From assembly GCA_012932295.1 (NCBI GenBank), contig JAAONU010000013.1, forward strand, positions 38,268,627-38,332,626: a stretch of 64,000 nt of DNA, in the 5' to 3' direction. Origin of the DNA: Cyclina sinensis (lineage: Eukaryota; Mollusca; Bivalvia; Venerida; Veneridae). Position 1 is the stretch's first letter. Each line of letters begins with the position of its first letter. The position numbers and the translations under genes were made by a program. Of the stretch, positions 12,201-27,200 are shown one piece after another. The notes under the pieces are model-generated. The model saw nothing but the letters and a program-made list of their open reading frames with translations, searched no databases and was not told the DNA's origin.

Positions 12201-15200
12201 TTTAGGAAAGGTATATGGCACAGATGCTGTTTTGTACCAACAGATGGTTTTAAAATCTACAAATAATCTTCCATTTTTTTCACAATGTAGTCCCAAAACA
12301 ATATGCTAATATTTCCATGTCACACTCTGTGTGCTTCTGACTAAATTCTTAAAACTGAAGAATGGATCCAGCACTGCTAAACTTTTTTTCAACTACAGGG
12401 TTCCTTGGGTTCACTCAAGAGAAGATGGAAATTCAACTACAGGGTTCCTTGTGTTCACTCAAGAAAAGACTGAAATTTTATCTTATAAACTGCAAGGATA
12501 CAAGAGTTGATTTATCACTGAAATACATGGCTAACATAGATGCCTTTATCGGGCAGGTAAAACAGTTATATAATTACCTTTCTAACAGATTCTACAGCTA
12601 TCACATATCCAGCATGGCGTAAACCAACCGGCTGGTCCACAGCAAAACGCTTGTAGTTCTTGTCTGATTTCTGAAATGAAAATTAACATACTGGACTTTT
12701 CAATTCTTAGACAATTTCTATCATCTGACCTTCAACCACAGAATTATTTGTCTACTGAAAAGCTCTTACCTTACCTTAAATTTTAGGTGACTCAGTGGCC
12801 GAGTGGTTTGTGTGTTGGGCTACGAAGCTAGTGACCTGGGTTCAATTCTAGGTATCGAGTGAGTTATCGACTGATTTCCAAGGACTGGGTGGTAACCTAA
12901 CCATGTACTGACTGTTTCCAGCAGTATCGACCTAGACTGGGGATCGGAAAGGTAAAATACACGCACTGTGGGCATTTCTTAAAGTCCATCCACACCAGGC
13001 AGGGACTTTCCTTTACTACCCATGTTAAATAAGAAACCTTTACCTGGCACTGACATCGTAACAGTTTATGTTTGACTCACTTGTAAACAAAATATTTTTT
13101 GTTTGATTTGGGTGTGGCAAAGACAGTGTAAATCAATTATTGTTTGAGAGTAAAGTATGGTAACCAGTATTTGCACTGTCAACAGAATAATTTAAATGCA
13201 TAAAAATTGGCATGTTTACTGGAGGACTATGTTGGTTGGAACACCACTTACACAATATTCTACAACAGCAGAATATTCTCTAAATCTGTTTCCATTTTTA
13301 TAGGAGCAGGCTGAGAAAGATAAGTTTTTTCTAACCACCAAGCCAAGTTTTAAAATGAATGAATGGATGAATTAATGTAAAAGCAAGAATGGGAGAGAGA
13401 ATTTACTGTTATGAGCTAGGTTACTTCATTTATTTTACTTCTCTTGATGCACCTCTAATCATACATTTGTTTAACAAGCGCTACATTTGAATGAATGCCA
13501 TGCCCCCGGCAGAGCCTCAAAAAGGTTAAAGTTTTGTGACAAACAAACAGACCAAAAACAATATGCCCTCCCTACGGGGGTAAAAACTCAAGACATATTT
13601 GTCAGTACATTGAAGTGGAAGTGTAAAGAACATGTACAATACATGTAGCTTGCTAGTTTTCCATTCAGGAAACGGCACTGACCAAGTAGTCTGTCTTGTG
13701 GGAGTGGCTAAAAGGTGTTATCAGGTTAGTGAATTGATAACACTTCAAAATATCAGACAGATTTTAAGCTTGTTTCATGATAAAACTAAATACTTACTTC
13801 TCTAAAATCTGATCTTTCAATAAATAAAGTCTTTCCAAATGGTATTCTGTGAGCACCTTTCGATTCATCGGCAGGAAAATTTGGCACAGTTACCTCCCCT
13901 GAATGATGTTCTGGGAAATTGGTTATTGTCACTTTCAAGGGATCTAGAACTGCCATACACCTAAAGGATTGAAACATTTGCAAATTTCTATAGTAAAATA
14001 ATACTACTAATATTGTTATGTGGCAGACTTAGAGCAAAATATAATACAATGTCATCTCCCTGACAGATACACTTCTCCTCTTTGTTGTAAATATTCTTTG
14101 GCTTTTTTATAACTTTTAATGTAATGCTTGATGAGCTAAGCTGATGGGAAACTAATTACCACAATCTCCAATACTAGAAATACACACGCAGAGTGAAAAA
14201 CATTTCTATGTGTAAAAAGAAAATGTTCAGGAAATGCTTACTTGCCAAAAAAGCATTTGAAAATGCAATATATTGGTGATTGTGGGCTTTTCAAAAGATA
14301 AACCTCTTGTTTAAAAAAAACAACAAAAACAGATCATAAGAAAGTAAACATTTTCTTTGCAGATGAATAGAAGTGAAGAATTGAAATAGTTACACCATAA
14401 TTATGCACTACAAATAATAAAATCCACTTCACTTACATTGTTCAAGTGTATTACTGAACAAAATGTCTTTGTACCTTGGTGCTTTGATGTTAAGGACATC
14501 TCTAACACAAGCTTCTAACATGGCAGGATCTATCACAGTCTGAGCCATGGTTACACCTACTTTAGCACAGAACAGATTGATGGCTTCCGGAGGAAATCCA
14601 CGTCTACGTAGCGCTGTTAATGTGAAAAGTCGCGGGTCGTCCCAATCTCTATAATAAACAGATTATAACTAAGATGCCAAATACGAATTCATCTGATGAA
14701 AAATTATATGGAACTGCCTGAGGATTTGTGTTCGGATAAAAAATATTTTTACTTAATCATTTCCCTGAATACTACTACTTTGTCTCAGAATAAAACAATA
14801 AGCAGCAGGATTATGGACAGTCATACACTGATCACTGTAGTATGCCTGCAATGCTTCAAGCCAACAGTCATACACTGATCACTGTAGTATGCCTCCAATG
14901 CTTCAAGCCAACAGTCATACACTGATCACTGTAGTATGCCTGCAATGCTTCAAGCCAACAGTCATACACTGATCACTGTAGTATGCCTGCAATGCTTCAA
15001 GCCAACAGTCATACACTGATCACTGTAGTATGAGGTCCGCTGCATACAGTATATGTCTGAGCTTCGACTACGGTCAAACTTGATATGAAACAGAATATAT
15101 GCCTGCAATGCTTCAAGCCAACAGTCATACACTGATCACTGTAGTATGCCTGCAATGCTTCAAGCCAATAGTCATACACTGATCACTGTAGTATGCCTGC

Positions 15201-18200
15201 AATGCTTCAAGCCAACAGTCGTACACTGATCACTGTAGTATGCCTGCAGTGCTTCTGTAGTATGCCTGCAGTGCTTCAAGCCAACAGTCATACACTGATC
15301 ACTGTAGTATGCCTGCAATGTTTCAAGCCAACAGTCATACACTGATCACTGTAGTATGCCTGCAATGTTTCAAGCCAACAGTCATACACTGATCACTGTA
15401 GTATGCCTGCAATGTTTCAAGCCAACAGTCATACACAGATCACTGTAGTATGCCTGCAATGTTTCAAGCCATACTGTGAAGGAAGTTTCTATGTGGATGT
15501 TACAAACTGCACAGAACAGTAAACTTGGATGTGAATACCTGTACCTAAGTATAACATAAATGTGACTTTTTTTTGTATCCAGTGGGTTTGAAATAAAACA
15601 GGCATGATTCTTACCTTACAAATCCACCAGTGATGAGTTTGCCAATTTTTCTCTTGGATACTACTGTGTAACTGAGATTCAGTCTGCCATATTCCCACTG
15701 TACTGGACAATACAGGTCCAACACGTTACACAACCAGTAGTAAGATGAACGCCTTGTAATAAGAAAATTCAGATTAGGGCAAAAGAATGTGTTTATCTTT
15801 CACTCTTGCATATTGAAAGACAAAAACATCTATAACAAAGTCAACCTTACACATTTTTAAGCTTCTTTGATACTTAAAAATGAAACTGACAAGCAAAAAA
15901 GTCATAGTCATGAATCAGTTTTCCATACATTTCATTAATTCCATAAGAACAATTGTAAGGTATCTCAACCAACCAAACATTGCCATTCTATCATGGAATT
16001 TCCTGAGGATCAAAAAGCCAGGTTTTGTTGGCTATCTGGCAATAGCTATGAACGACTGCATTATCATTATTTACCTTTTCTGATAACATTTTTGTAATGC
16101 TGTAATGCAGAAAGGTTAAAAGTGCTTCTTTAGATCTTAAAAGTACAACCTTATTGCACTGGGGCATCTAAATTAACACTGTTTTTTTCAAACTCCTTAT
16201 AACTGAAACTACACTGTGGAGTCTGACAAATCAGCTGCTAGACTGACAAAAAATAAAACATTATGTCAATACCAGGCTACTAAAAGAACCACATTCACTT
16301 ACCTTGACTGGAATTCCTTTGTGCATAATGAATGGGATATGTTTTCAATGGAATCACACAGGCAATGTGTGAAGTCGTATGTTGGATATATGCACCTGTA
16401 ATAAACACACAGAGTACAAACTTGCCTTAGGGACTCACTGAATTAAACAACTAACTGTCGTATACGACCCTATTTAAGACCGCCCGACGTAAATTACTAT
16501 ATAAAGTCACTGAATTAAATGACTACCTGTCTGACGCAACAAATGACCTAAATTTTTGCACCCTGTGACGTTTACATAGCTGAATTAAACAACTTTTATG
16601 CATTTTTCACAGTCAATATCATTTAATAAAACATTTTTTTCTGCAATCTGCACCTTGTCAAACACAACAGCCTCGACCTTGGGGCATTATTGTGTCAATC
16701 AAGTCGATTATTGATAATTGTGCATTTTCACAGTTTCTTAACTATATCATTGCAACTATGTATATTCCGATTAATGTAAGAAATAACTGGTCATAACAAT
16801 CCAAGTTTTAGAGAGAAAAACACAGTTAAATTATTACTTATAGACCTATGAATGAACGCATGATTACAAATGTTTGACCAATTTTTATGTGCAGATAGAG
16901 ACATGTAAAAACATCCGGGCATATCAAATACCAACGCAAAATGGCTCACTTAAAAATATTTCAATGTTTTTATTTTCTTTTTAAACATGATAATTTTTCA
17001 TAAAAATGCATATACACATGTTTATTTTTAACACCATTTTAACTCCAAAGTAGAATAAATTATGCGAAGAGAGATTATCTTATATCTTCAACAAAACAAA
17101 GTAGCACAATGTAAGAAAATATAAACATGTACATATAGCAATATGAAACAATAAAATACATTTTTTGTTGACCTGGATTAAAAGACTCACTGTCATATGT
17201 GACTTTCCATGGGTAAGTTTGACTGTATGTACATTCTTTTTAGATTTGTATTTGTAGTTGCAAAACATCATTACAAACATTCTATCGCTGCAATGAAATC
17301 TCAATAATACTTTCTTTTCCTAGATTGATCTATACGTGGTAGAAAACAGGCTCATTCTATTCAGGGTACAAGATAATATGGGATAGTATCTGCTATTTCT
17401 GAAGATTTACCTCCCCTGACAAAAGCAATTATCCATGAAAGCATATGCATATTCCATTGCAGAAAACGGATTATAGGATGAACAAATGTGAACTGTTTTG
17501 AATAAAAATTCAAATGAAACTTTAACAGAAATAATGCAACAGAAGTTTTTAGTCTGGTTAACTTCAGATTCAGTCTTGGCAATAAAATTACAAAATTCAA
17601 TTTGTATGAAAATAAATTTCCCTAGGGAAACAAAAAATATTGTTAATACTGTTTCAACTATCTGACTGTCTATCCAGCACTTACCATTTGTCCCCAGTCC
17701 TGTGATGTGGGGCAAACTTAATTCTGTATGCCACTGGGTCTTTCTTACCCTCTTCCAGTGTTGTCTTCATACGTAAAGTAGCATCTCCTTCCTGTATCTT
17801 TCCATTCTTCATGTCCTGTTCATAAAATTGCAGTTTCAAATAATTTTGTTCAAGATTTCTTTCAATTCTAGTGGCAAGTTTTGATGGAAAAACCAGTAAA
17901 TTATTCAGATAGAGTGACTCCCAAACCAGCAGTATTAAAAATAACTTTCCTACATCAGGTATTAATCACTCTGCAGTAACTGGTTCAAAGCACATTGAAA
18001 TTAGAAATATATAAAACAAAAAATAAATGACAGCAAGGGTAAGAGTTTCGTCATAAGCCTGCAAAAGAATGAAATGACTATGTTTAACCAAGAGGGCCAT
18101 GATGGCCCTGCATCGCTCACCTGAGTACTTTGTTTGTGGGTTTGCTGTTATTGAGACGTCAGAAGCAGAATTATATCTTCTAAATGAAGATCTCTAGGTT

Positions 18201-21200
18201 CCTATTATTAGCTGCAGTGACCTTGACCCAGTGACCTAAAACCCACCTAAGGGTAGAGATCCATGCAAGGAACCCACACACCAAATATCAACGATATTGG
18301 TCTATAAATGAAGGCTCTATGAGGTAAAGTAGATAAATCCATTTTAGCCTTGGTGACTTTAACCCCAATTTAATGCAAGAGGTTCATGCAAGGTGTCTAT
18401 ATAACAAATATTTTAAATATCAATCAATATATAAAGGCTATATGACAAAAAGAAGAACTTTTTCTAGCCTAAGTGACCTTGACCCAGTGACCTCAAACTC
18501 AACCTAAAGGTAGAGGTCCAGCAAGTTACCTACATAACAAATATCAAAGATATTGGTCTATAAATAGATTTATCTGCTTAACCTCATTTATAATAAATAG
18601 ATCAATATATTTTAAGTTTAACCCCAATTTAAAGGAAGAGGTTCATGCAAGGTGTCTACATACCAAATATTTAAAATATCAATAAATAAGTAAAGGCTAT
18701 ATGACAAAAAGAAGAAAAAAACTTTGAGGACCTCTAGATGATACACCATGCCAAATATCTAAGCTCTAGGTCTTTTGGTTTCAGACAAGAAGATTTTTAA
18801 AGATTTTCATTTTCATTCAAGATTTTCATGGAACTGAATTCTTTGAACAACTTTGGTAGAGCTTCATGCAAGGAACATCCCTGCCAAGTGCCATTAAATT
18901 TCCCTCTATGGTTTCAGAGGAGATGTTGTTTGAACCAAAATGTTGAGGCACTGACGCATGATGATGGACATTGTGCAATCACAATAGCTCAAATGAGCAC
19001 ATTGTGCTCAGGTGAACTAACAAGAGCTATCACTAAAGGTGATGAATTCCCCAAGATACCGCCTCGACACAGCAGTTTCTACATTTCGGGTGCCAAGAAG
19101 TAGCATGGACAAAGGCCCATAACTCAGTGAAAATTCATGGCAGTGGAACATAGCAACAACATGCTCAACTACCCTTGGTACTTATGAATCTTGCAAAGTA
19201 TTATTAAAATCTGATTAACAGTTGATGAGAAACGGTCCCGCCAAACTCATGTGTAGGTCCATAACTCAGTGAAAAATCAACAAAGTGGCATGTTACAAAG
19301 ATATGCAGAACTAGGCTTGGTACTTGTGATTCTTGCAAATTATTATTAAAATCTGAGAAATACTTGCTGAGAAACTGTTGGGACAAATTTTGTTTATGGA
19401 CTGCCTGACAAACCGACGCACATGAACCCAATATGCCCCCCCCCCTATCCCCAGATAATCTATCTGGGGGTATAATAATTATATTGCTAAAAATTCAACA
19501 TAGCTTTACCGAATTAACTCTGACTCTAGTCTTCAGTATACTTATCGATATGTAGATACACATCTCCTTTCAGCACTTACAAATGCTTTCAACTGACTGC
19601 CGTATTCTGAGAAAAGACTAATTCCTTCAACCATAAGCAAACCTTTTTGTTATTTTATGTTATAACAAAGACCTGTACACTCCAGTTTTACCTCACAGTA
19701 CACTCCAGTTTTACCTCACAGTACTCTTCATTTTAAACTTACCTCAAACAGTTGGAGAGATTCCTCAATAGGTCGGTCCCGCCACGGGGAGTCTGGTGGA
19801 TTGAAGCCTTTGATATCTTCAGCCCTCATATGGCACACATATGCATGTCCTCGATGTATAAGTTCCACTGCATACTCATACAGTTTATCAAAATTATCTG
19901 AGGCATGTGTCACCTTCCAGGGTTTATAACCTGTATGTAATTATCAGCATGTTAAACTTGGCAAAGACATATGAAACTTTGTATATTCTTCTTTGAAGAA
20001 GTATCTTAAATTGTTTTCTCAATTTTCGCTATTACATGGCAACTTCCTATGATGTAATTTTGCTGTAAAAAATGCATAAAGGTGTAAAAATGTGTCATGA
20101 CCAAAGTGATAGTACATTTTTTTCTATAACACTGTAAAGGAGCTTGACTTTGAGATTCATGGATTTAACTTATGGACATATTAATCTGTTTAAACAGATG
20201 AATGATGTGAAATGTACCTAGCCACTCAACCATCTCCCTGATACCCGTGAAGAATTTCTCCTCTTCTTTTTCAGGGTTTGTATCATCGTACCTTAGGTAG
20301 CAGTTTCCTTCATTAGCCTGAAACAAGATTATAACAATATTTGGATCCTAAACATCTGACTGGTCTTCAGAGCCATTACAGTCAGTCATATATCCCACCT
20401 CACAAAGGCACGTTCTCACTGATAGGACTGATCCCCTTCAAAACGTTTTTTGACATATAAAGATACCCAAAATAATTTCTTTGTGTTTCTGGGGTGGGTA
20501 TACCTTTACATAAACATTTAATTGCAAAAGCTAAAATTCTATAATTTTCTGAACATTGAAAACACAGTGAAGACTTATTCTGAAGGGAGTAAAACTGTCA
20601 AGATGTTTTTGCTCTTTATGGAGGCAATCTATGAGAAACACTGGATGCATATGAATGTTTTATAATAATTTGTACTTTCAAAAAACTGTGGAGAACATAA
20701 TGTCCTATAAAAGAATAAGGATTAAATTTCATATAGAAACTGAACAGAAATAAGTAGTTAGGAATTACCTTAGCATATCCAAAGTTGAAGTTGATAGCTT
20801 TGGCATGTCCAATGTGTAAAATTCCATTTGGTTCTGGAGGAAATCTTGTGTACACCTGAAAGAGAATAATTCTTAATTCTTACCCTGCTAAACTTCTAAA
20901 ATGAACAAAACAATATGTCATTTAAAATGGTTATTTATTTAAAACTTACTGACTAGCTAATAGTACAGAATGATGTTCCGGCTGATAAGATTTGGACTTG
21001 TTATAAAGGCATAAATTTATTGCTACCAATAAGGTAAAGGCATATAATCTCTGAAAAAATGTAAAGAATTCATTCAACATGCATACTGTTTATTCACTGT
21101 TTCTTATCCTAAATGTATGAAACCACACAAAACAGAAACCAAAGGAACCACACAGATTTCCTTCATACCTTCCCTCCAGTAACTTTAAGATGTTCTTTTA

Positions 21201-24200
21201 ACAGATCCATTGTCTTCTCGGTAACCACATATCCAGCTGTTTTGTAGTTCTCCCCTTAAAAAAAAAGCACATAAATCATTAAGTTCATTGCAAAACAAGA
21301 AGCTGTGTTCAGAAAACACATATGCCCCCGGTAGCGAAGTTTGTCATGATACAAATTTAAAATGATAGCACAGTGTTAAAACAGCAACTGAAATCACAAA
21401 TTAGTTCTAAATAGTGGTGGAAATAACATTCTGGTGCCTGAACCTGTAAATGAAACAATTTAACATAAAGGTCAAGTAAAGTAACCTATAATATAAAAGT
21501 ATAACAAGCAGGTTATTCAAGAAAAACATGTTAGCTGGCACAGTAGGTAAGAAATTGATAACTACCTCTATACATAAAAGTACACTAATCTTTGACACAG
21601 AAAACTGGCTTGCATGCATCTAGATTTGTAAATTTAATAGAAAAGGCACTGCAAATGTCTTCAACATGTCTGTTATGAATAGACAGTGTTTCCATTGTAC
21701 GTGTACACATCTTATATACAGTGACAAATATTTGTCATGCTGTGAGAATCATCTAGCAACTGGTGTATCTTTAAGGCCAAGAATCCTCTGGTAACTTGCA
21801 TTTCCCTTACTGCGCATGAAGAGGCTCAATAATTCTGAGTCTTCAATATTTTCATATTTGTTGTGTTTAGTGGCTTTCAAAGTTCCACTTTCATCAATTT
21901 CACTAACGTAATTACTTTACAAAAAACTTAGCAAGTATATTTTCTCAATAAGTCAATCAAGCATGCTGATAAACAATTGTATTAAGTAATATTATAGTTG
22001 AAAGATACCAAGCAGTGATCACTGAAGTAACATGAATGTACAAAGGTATTCGATACTGCAATATTCAGTGTATACAAGTGGTCCAAGCAAGACCCACTGT
22101 CATGCGTTGGATCCCTAACCTGTTGCTTGAATCTATATTCTTCAAGATGCCTGCATACAGCTGACTTGCACTCTGACACTAAATTTTCATTTAAATCTCC
22201 CTTGCACTGTTAAGTGAGTGTGTAAAGTTTCATGCCACTGAAGTTTGTAGAAATGTCCAACTTGCCGAAACAGGTTTACCATTTGTCTAAGTACAGAATG
22301 GGGAGATAACCCAAGAAACAAGGTAGCCAGAGTTATGTAACTTGTCAGGGTCATGACCCGTGCACTGTTAAGTGAGTGTGTAAACTTTCATGCCACTGGT
22401 GTTTGTAGAAATTGAGAAACGTCCAACTTGCAGAAACAGGTTAACCGCGGCCGGACGTACGGACGGACGATTCAATCACTAGATGCTGAGGGGCATAAAA
22501 AATACACAAAAAAACAACAACAACCGTCACTGAAAGATGCCAATGCCCCCCGAAGTGGTACTTTGACCTTTGACCTGAGGGCCAGATGAAGAAAAATTGT
22601 AGACCATTCAAAAGAAGTGTTTTCTTCTTTAGTTGTTGACAACCTCAAGGTCAGGGTCATTTAGGGATCAGGGTAAAAACTAATATATGTCATTTGGAAG
22701 ATCTCTCTTAAAGTGTGTTATCATGAACTAAATCTGTTTAGTAATAAGGGAGTTCTGACTGATACTTAGTATTTTTGACAACAGTGGATGTCAATTAAAT
22801 TTGATGTTGACCCTAATAATCCCTTTCTTCAGAATGTTGTTTGTAAGAAATCTATCTCTGCAGTCTATTCTGCTTCACAATAGCCATAGACTAAAATCTT
22901 CTGTACCATATCCTAAGGAAGTATTTTTTTCTTTGTACAGAGGTTAAAAGCCTTTGTCAAGCTAAAACTTCTTAATCCTGCAGTTACACTGGATTTGAAA
23001 ACAGAGGGCAGCTGCTACATGGTATATCTGTTACTGGCAATTTTGATAAAAACAAGAAGCATTCAATGTCAATTACCTGGTTTGTGAAACTTGACAGCTT
23101 CTCCCATCACTTCCATGAAACTCATCACCTCTCCATCCACACAGAACTTCTCCATAACTGCAAAACAAGAACTATATTACTGTATTCTGCCTAAAAATCA
23201 GTGCGATTTCACAATAAAATGCTAAAATATTTCTTTGTAAAAGCATCAGATTTTTAAGCAGGTGCAAGTGCCTGTATCATGCAAATGCTTAAGAAATTCA
23301 TGTGACTCTGACCCATGGCCAAGTACCTTGTCATAGGATTTGCTTTGCCAAGCAGAATGAGGACAAGGGAGATTGGAAATTAAACCTTTTTGGAATTATA
23401 ACATCACACTGAAATCTATAAACTGAAAACAAACATTATCTGTAAGTTAACAAAATCCTCATGCATTACAAACAGAAAATCTGTTACTGACTATCCAGTG
23501 GACAAAAACAAAGTACAGTATATACATGGTAGAAGGATGCTTACAGTTTTGAACAGAAGGTGACTCTTTCATCTGTTCTGTCTTCTTTATATTTTCCTTG
23601 TCCTTTGTTGGTTTTGTGGTCTAGAAAGAAAAATAGAACCCAACTCTGAAGTGTGACAAATACAATCAAAGAGGTCAAATCTAAAAACAGCTCCTTAAAG
23701 AACCAATGTAACATTATCATGGTATCTCAAGAGGCTATTTTCAAGCTGAACCACAACAAAGAAAGTCTTATTTACAATCTCCATGGTGACTGTGTTTGCA
23801 GACAGCTGCTCAGTATTCCAGCCATAGCAGCCAGCATGTCCTTAGTGCACAGACTCTGTAATGCAGGGGTATATTCCAGCAGATTATCAAGAAATGAAAG
23901 AGGAAGAGAAGAAATTCAGGATTTCTGTCTTGTAAAATATCAATTTCCTCTGAAACAGCAGATGATAAGAGAGATGGTAATGTTAGTTAAGTTTACCTTT
24001 TGTTTGGTAGGTTTCTCCAAATCTTCTGCAGTTTTAGGGCCAAGTAGATCCAATACCTGTAAAGAAAGCAAGATACACGCTCAGACTATATTCAATTCTA
24101 ACATTTACTTACAAACTGCTGGGTGTACAGAAAAATGAATGCATTTAGACAAACTGTAACATTAAGTGGTAATTCTTTTCATACTGACCCTGACCTTTGA

Positions 24201-27200
24201 TTCAATGAATGATCTTAAAATGAATTTGTAGAGTTTTAGTTGTATACTGTTGAGTGCAATAACAATGTTAGGTCAGAGATTTCAGTCCAATACAAATACC
24301 CAAAAATTCTGTTTTCTTTGAAATTCAAATTTTGATGATATACATGTAGATTATAACACTGGTACACGTATCTATAATCTACCTAATGTTCATCAATAGA
24401 TGAAGCTGTGAGTAAGTGGATGGGTAAACTGAACATAGTATGACTTTTGATATCATGTGTGATCTTGACCTTGGTCAGAGCCAACCAGACACAAGTTCCG
24501 CCCATCACATAGATATACCTAATATTTCTACTAAGAAATTTCAAAATACATCTAGTAGTTCAAAAGATATGGAGTGGACATGAAGTTGGGGATGGACTCA
24601 AATATTTTACCTTGTGTGTCACTGACTGAATGGAGCCAACCAAATAATATGTTCTTTTTATCACAAGGCTGTGCTTAACACTTCTACTAAATGTTTTTAA
24701 TTTCAAAAATCCTTCAAGGTGTTCAACTGAAGGTGAGCAGACACAAAATGAAGGAGCAGACAGATGGGCCAATTTCAGTCATTTACCTCCCTTTGGAAGC
24801 ATGAAGTATGTAACACCATTCCTTAAAATGGTGGAAAAACCATTATAAGAAGTATTTCTTTTTTAATATGTAAAGACCAATTAACCAACCTGCATATCTA
24901 CTTCATGCTTTATAGCCTTCCCATCAGCCCATTTCAACTTACTGCGTGCCTCTCCTATAAAATAAAGAATATTCACAATGCTTCAAACAGAACTGCATTG
25001 ACAAGTGTTAAAAGTATGGAACTAATATTTTTAAGCTTATTTTAAAACCACACTGTAAACTTTTTAAAATATTTTGTAATTTTACTTTGTTTACAGTTTT
25101 ATCAATTTATATATATGCATAATATTTCTGTTCTTGTCATTTAAGATATGCTGTAAAACACAGGCTTGTTGCATGATCTACATTGAAAATATCAATGTCT
25201 ACTTTAAAATTTCAACTTGTGTTTTTTTTTTCCCTCCTTTAATACATTTCAGAGAGATTACATTATAAATGTAAACATTTTTTCTATATAATTGTACCCA
25301 TGATTATGCCCATGTTGTATTTATATCTCTGTGTCTGTAGACCAGACTTGTGTTTGGCGATCACTTCTTCTACAGCTGCTTCTACCTGGTCTGGTGTGAC
25401 AACCACACCTACTCCACATTCCTGTTCAAATGTTGACCAATCAACTGGCTCCAGTGGATAATGCTTGAAGTATTCGAAGGCAGCTGAAAAAGATTCTTTT
25501 CTGAAGGATCTTAGGAAAATGCTGCATCATGCAGTAATAAATTTACATGTAGCTGTGCTAAAAACAGACTTTGTAGCAATGCCACGTAAGCAGTGAACTG
25601 GTACCACAGATATGTCTACATAGGTTGTCCTGTCAATCGGGGTCCACAAAACTTATCAGTACTAGTTTCATGGTTATTTAGAATGTTCACTCTTTATTGT
25701 GTGCTGTTGTATAGCTGTGTTGAAGTAAACTTTACCCCTTAAAACCTTAAAAAAATCTGTGTAAGAACAAATAATAGAAAAATCCTTTGGAATTCAGATT
25801 TAAGAGCTCTGAATCATTTTTTTTAACTATTAAGTTCTAATTTTAAATCATTTTTCTTGAAAAATGAATCATATTTATGCTAAAACTATGCCTGTCTGTT
25901 GCGCTGATATATTCTCCCTTCCGGGAATATTAAAATAGGTATCCAAGATTTACTGAAGTGTTGTGACAGTGTACACAATATATAAACATCTATATATCTT
26001 TTAAGCTTTTAGTCTTTGAAAATTGAAATTTATAAACACCAGACCTCTGCTATGCATTGGCGACAAATTTTAAGTCAATATTGACTTTTAGATGGAATTC
26101 TATAAAACGTTTCTAGCAAAATATTAAGTATACCATTTAACTGGTTTTCTGATGTGATTTTTTTGCTTGCAATGTAGTCTACAATGTGGCTCTGGTACTT
26201 CCGTGTCTTCAGCTTTGTTGCTACATGGTACAAGAGTTTACCAATATCTTTGTCAGTTTTCAGTTCTGGAGATACTTTTCCTACCTGTCAAAACAACAAA
26301 AGACATAGCTTATCTTGTATCAAGGTAAAATAGTTGTTCTAGGGAAAAAATGAAAAGAAAATACTTTTTCAAACAATATAATGAACAACCCTAAATCCTG
26401 GCTGGTTTATCTTGTACCCCAATACTCCTTGACTTATTAAAGAATATGGGGCAATTTATCCTGGCACCCCCCTCCCCCACAAGTTATTCAAGGATTGTGG
26501 CAACTTATCCTGGCTGGTCTGTCTTGCTCTCTGGGTGAGAACACATTATAGCTGGGTTGGCTTAAAGCATATTTTCTTTTTGCTCTTAAAGTGTCTACAA
26601 TATTCAAGGTTGGGTGGCAACTCATCCCAGCTGGTTTATTTATACCCTGTCTTCCTCCATGAGTTATTCAAGGATGAGGGCAAATTATCGCGGCTGGTTT
26701 ATATTGCCCCCAAACCCACACACATTTGTGTCTAACATATCCAACCTGGGTTCTTTAAAGCTCAATTTTTTAATGTTAAAGTGTCTACCATATCTACCAT
26801 ATTCAAGGGTGGGGGGCAACTTATCCAAGCTGGTTCATCTTACCCCAACAAAAGTTATTCACAGGTGGGGGCAAATTTTGCAACCCTCACCCCCACCTTG
26901 GGGCCAACATATCCAAGCTGGGTTCTCTTAAAGCACAGTTTTCTTTTGCTATTTAATGTCTACCATATTCAAGGGTGGCAAGCAAAATGTAATAAGGGTA
27001 GATAATGAGATAACTAGTCAAGATGAGCTTTGGTTCCTGTGCACTGCAATTACTCTGAATGTCCTTTATCATCTTATGAAGATGTAAGTAAATTTATTGG
27101 TTTTTGAATTATACTCCAGACAAAATCCAACAAGCATTAAAAAATGTAACAAAGGGAGATAACTGAAATTTTTTTTTTCAGAATTATGCTCTGGACAAGC

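Noticed and set aside
14819..15472. CRISPR-like array
   Set aside because: Units are adjacent 47-bp copies without unique spacers, in an animal intron; it is a minisatellite.
23653..24138. 161-codon plus-strand open frame
   Set aside because: It overlaps QARS1 exon 5 in antisense and the flanking introns, has no family resemblance, and is explained as chance.
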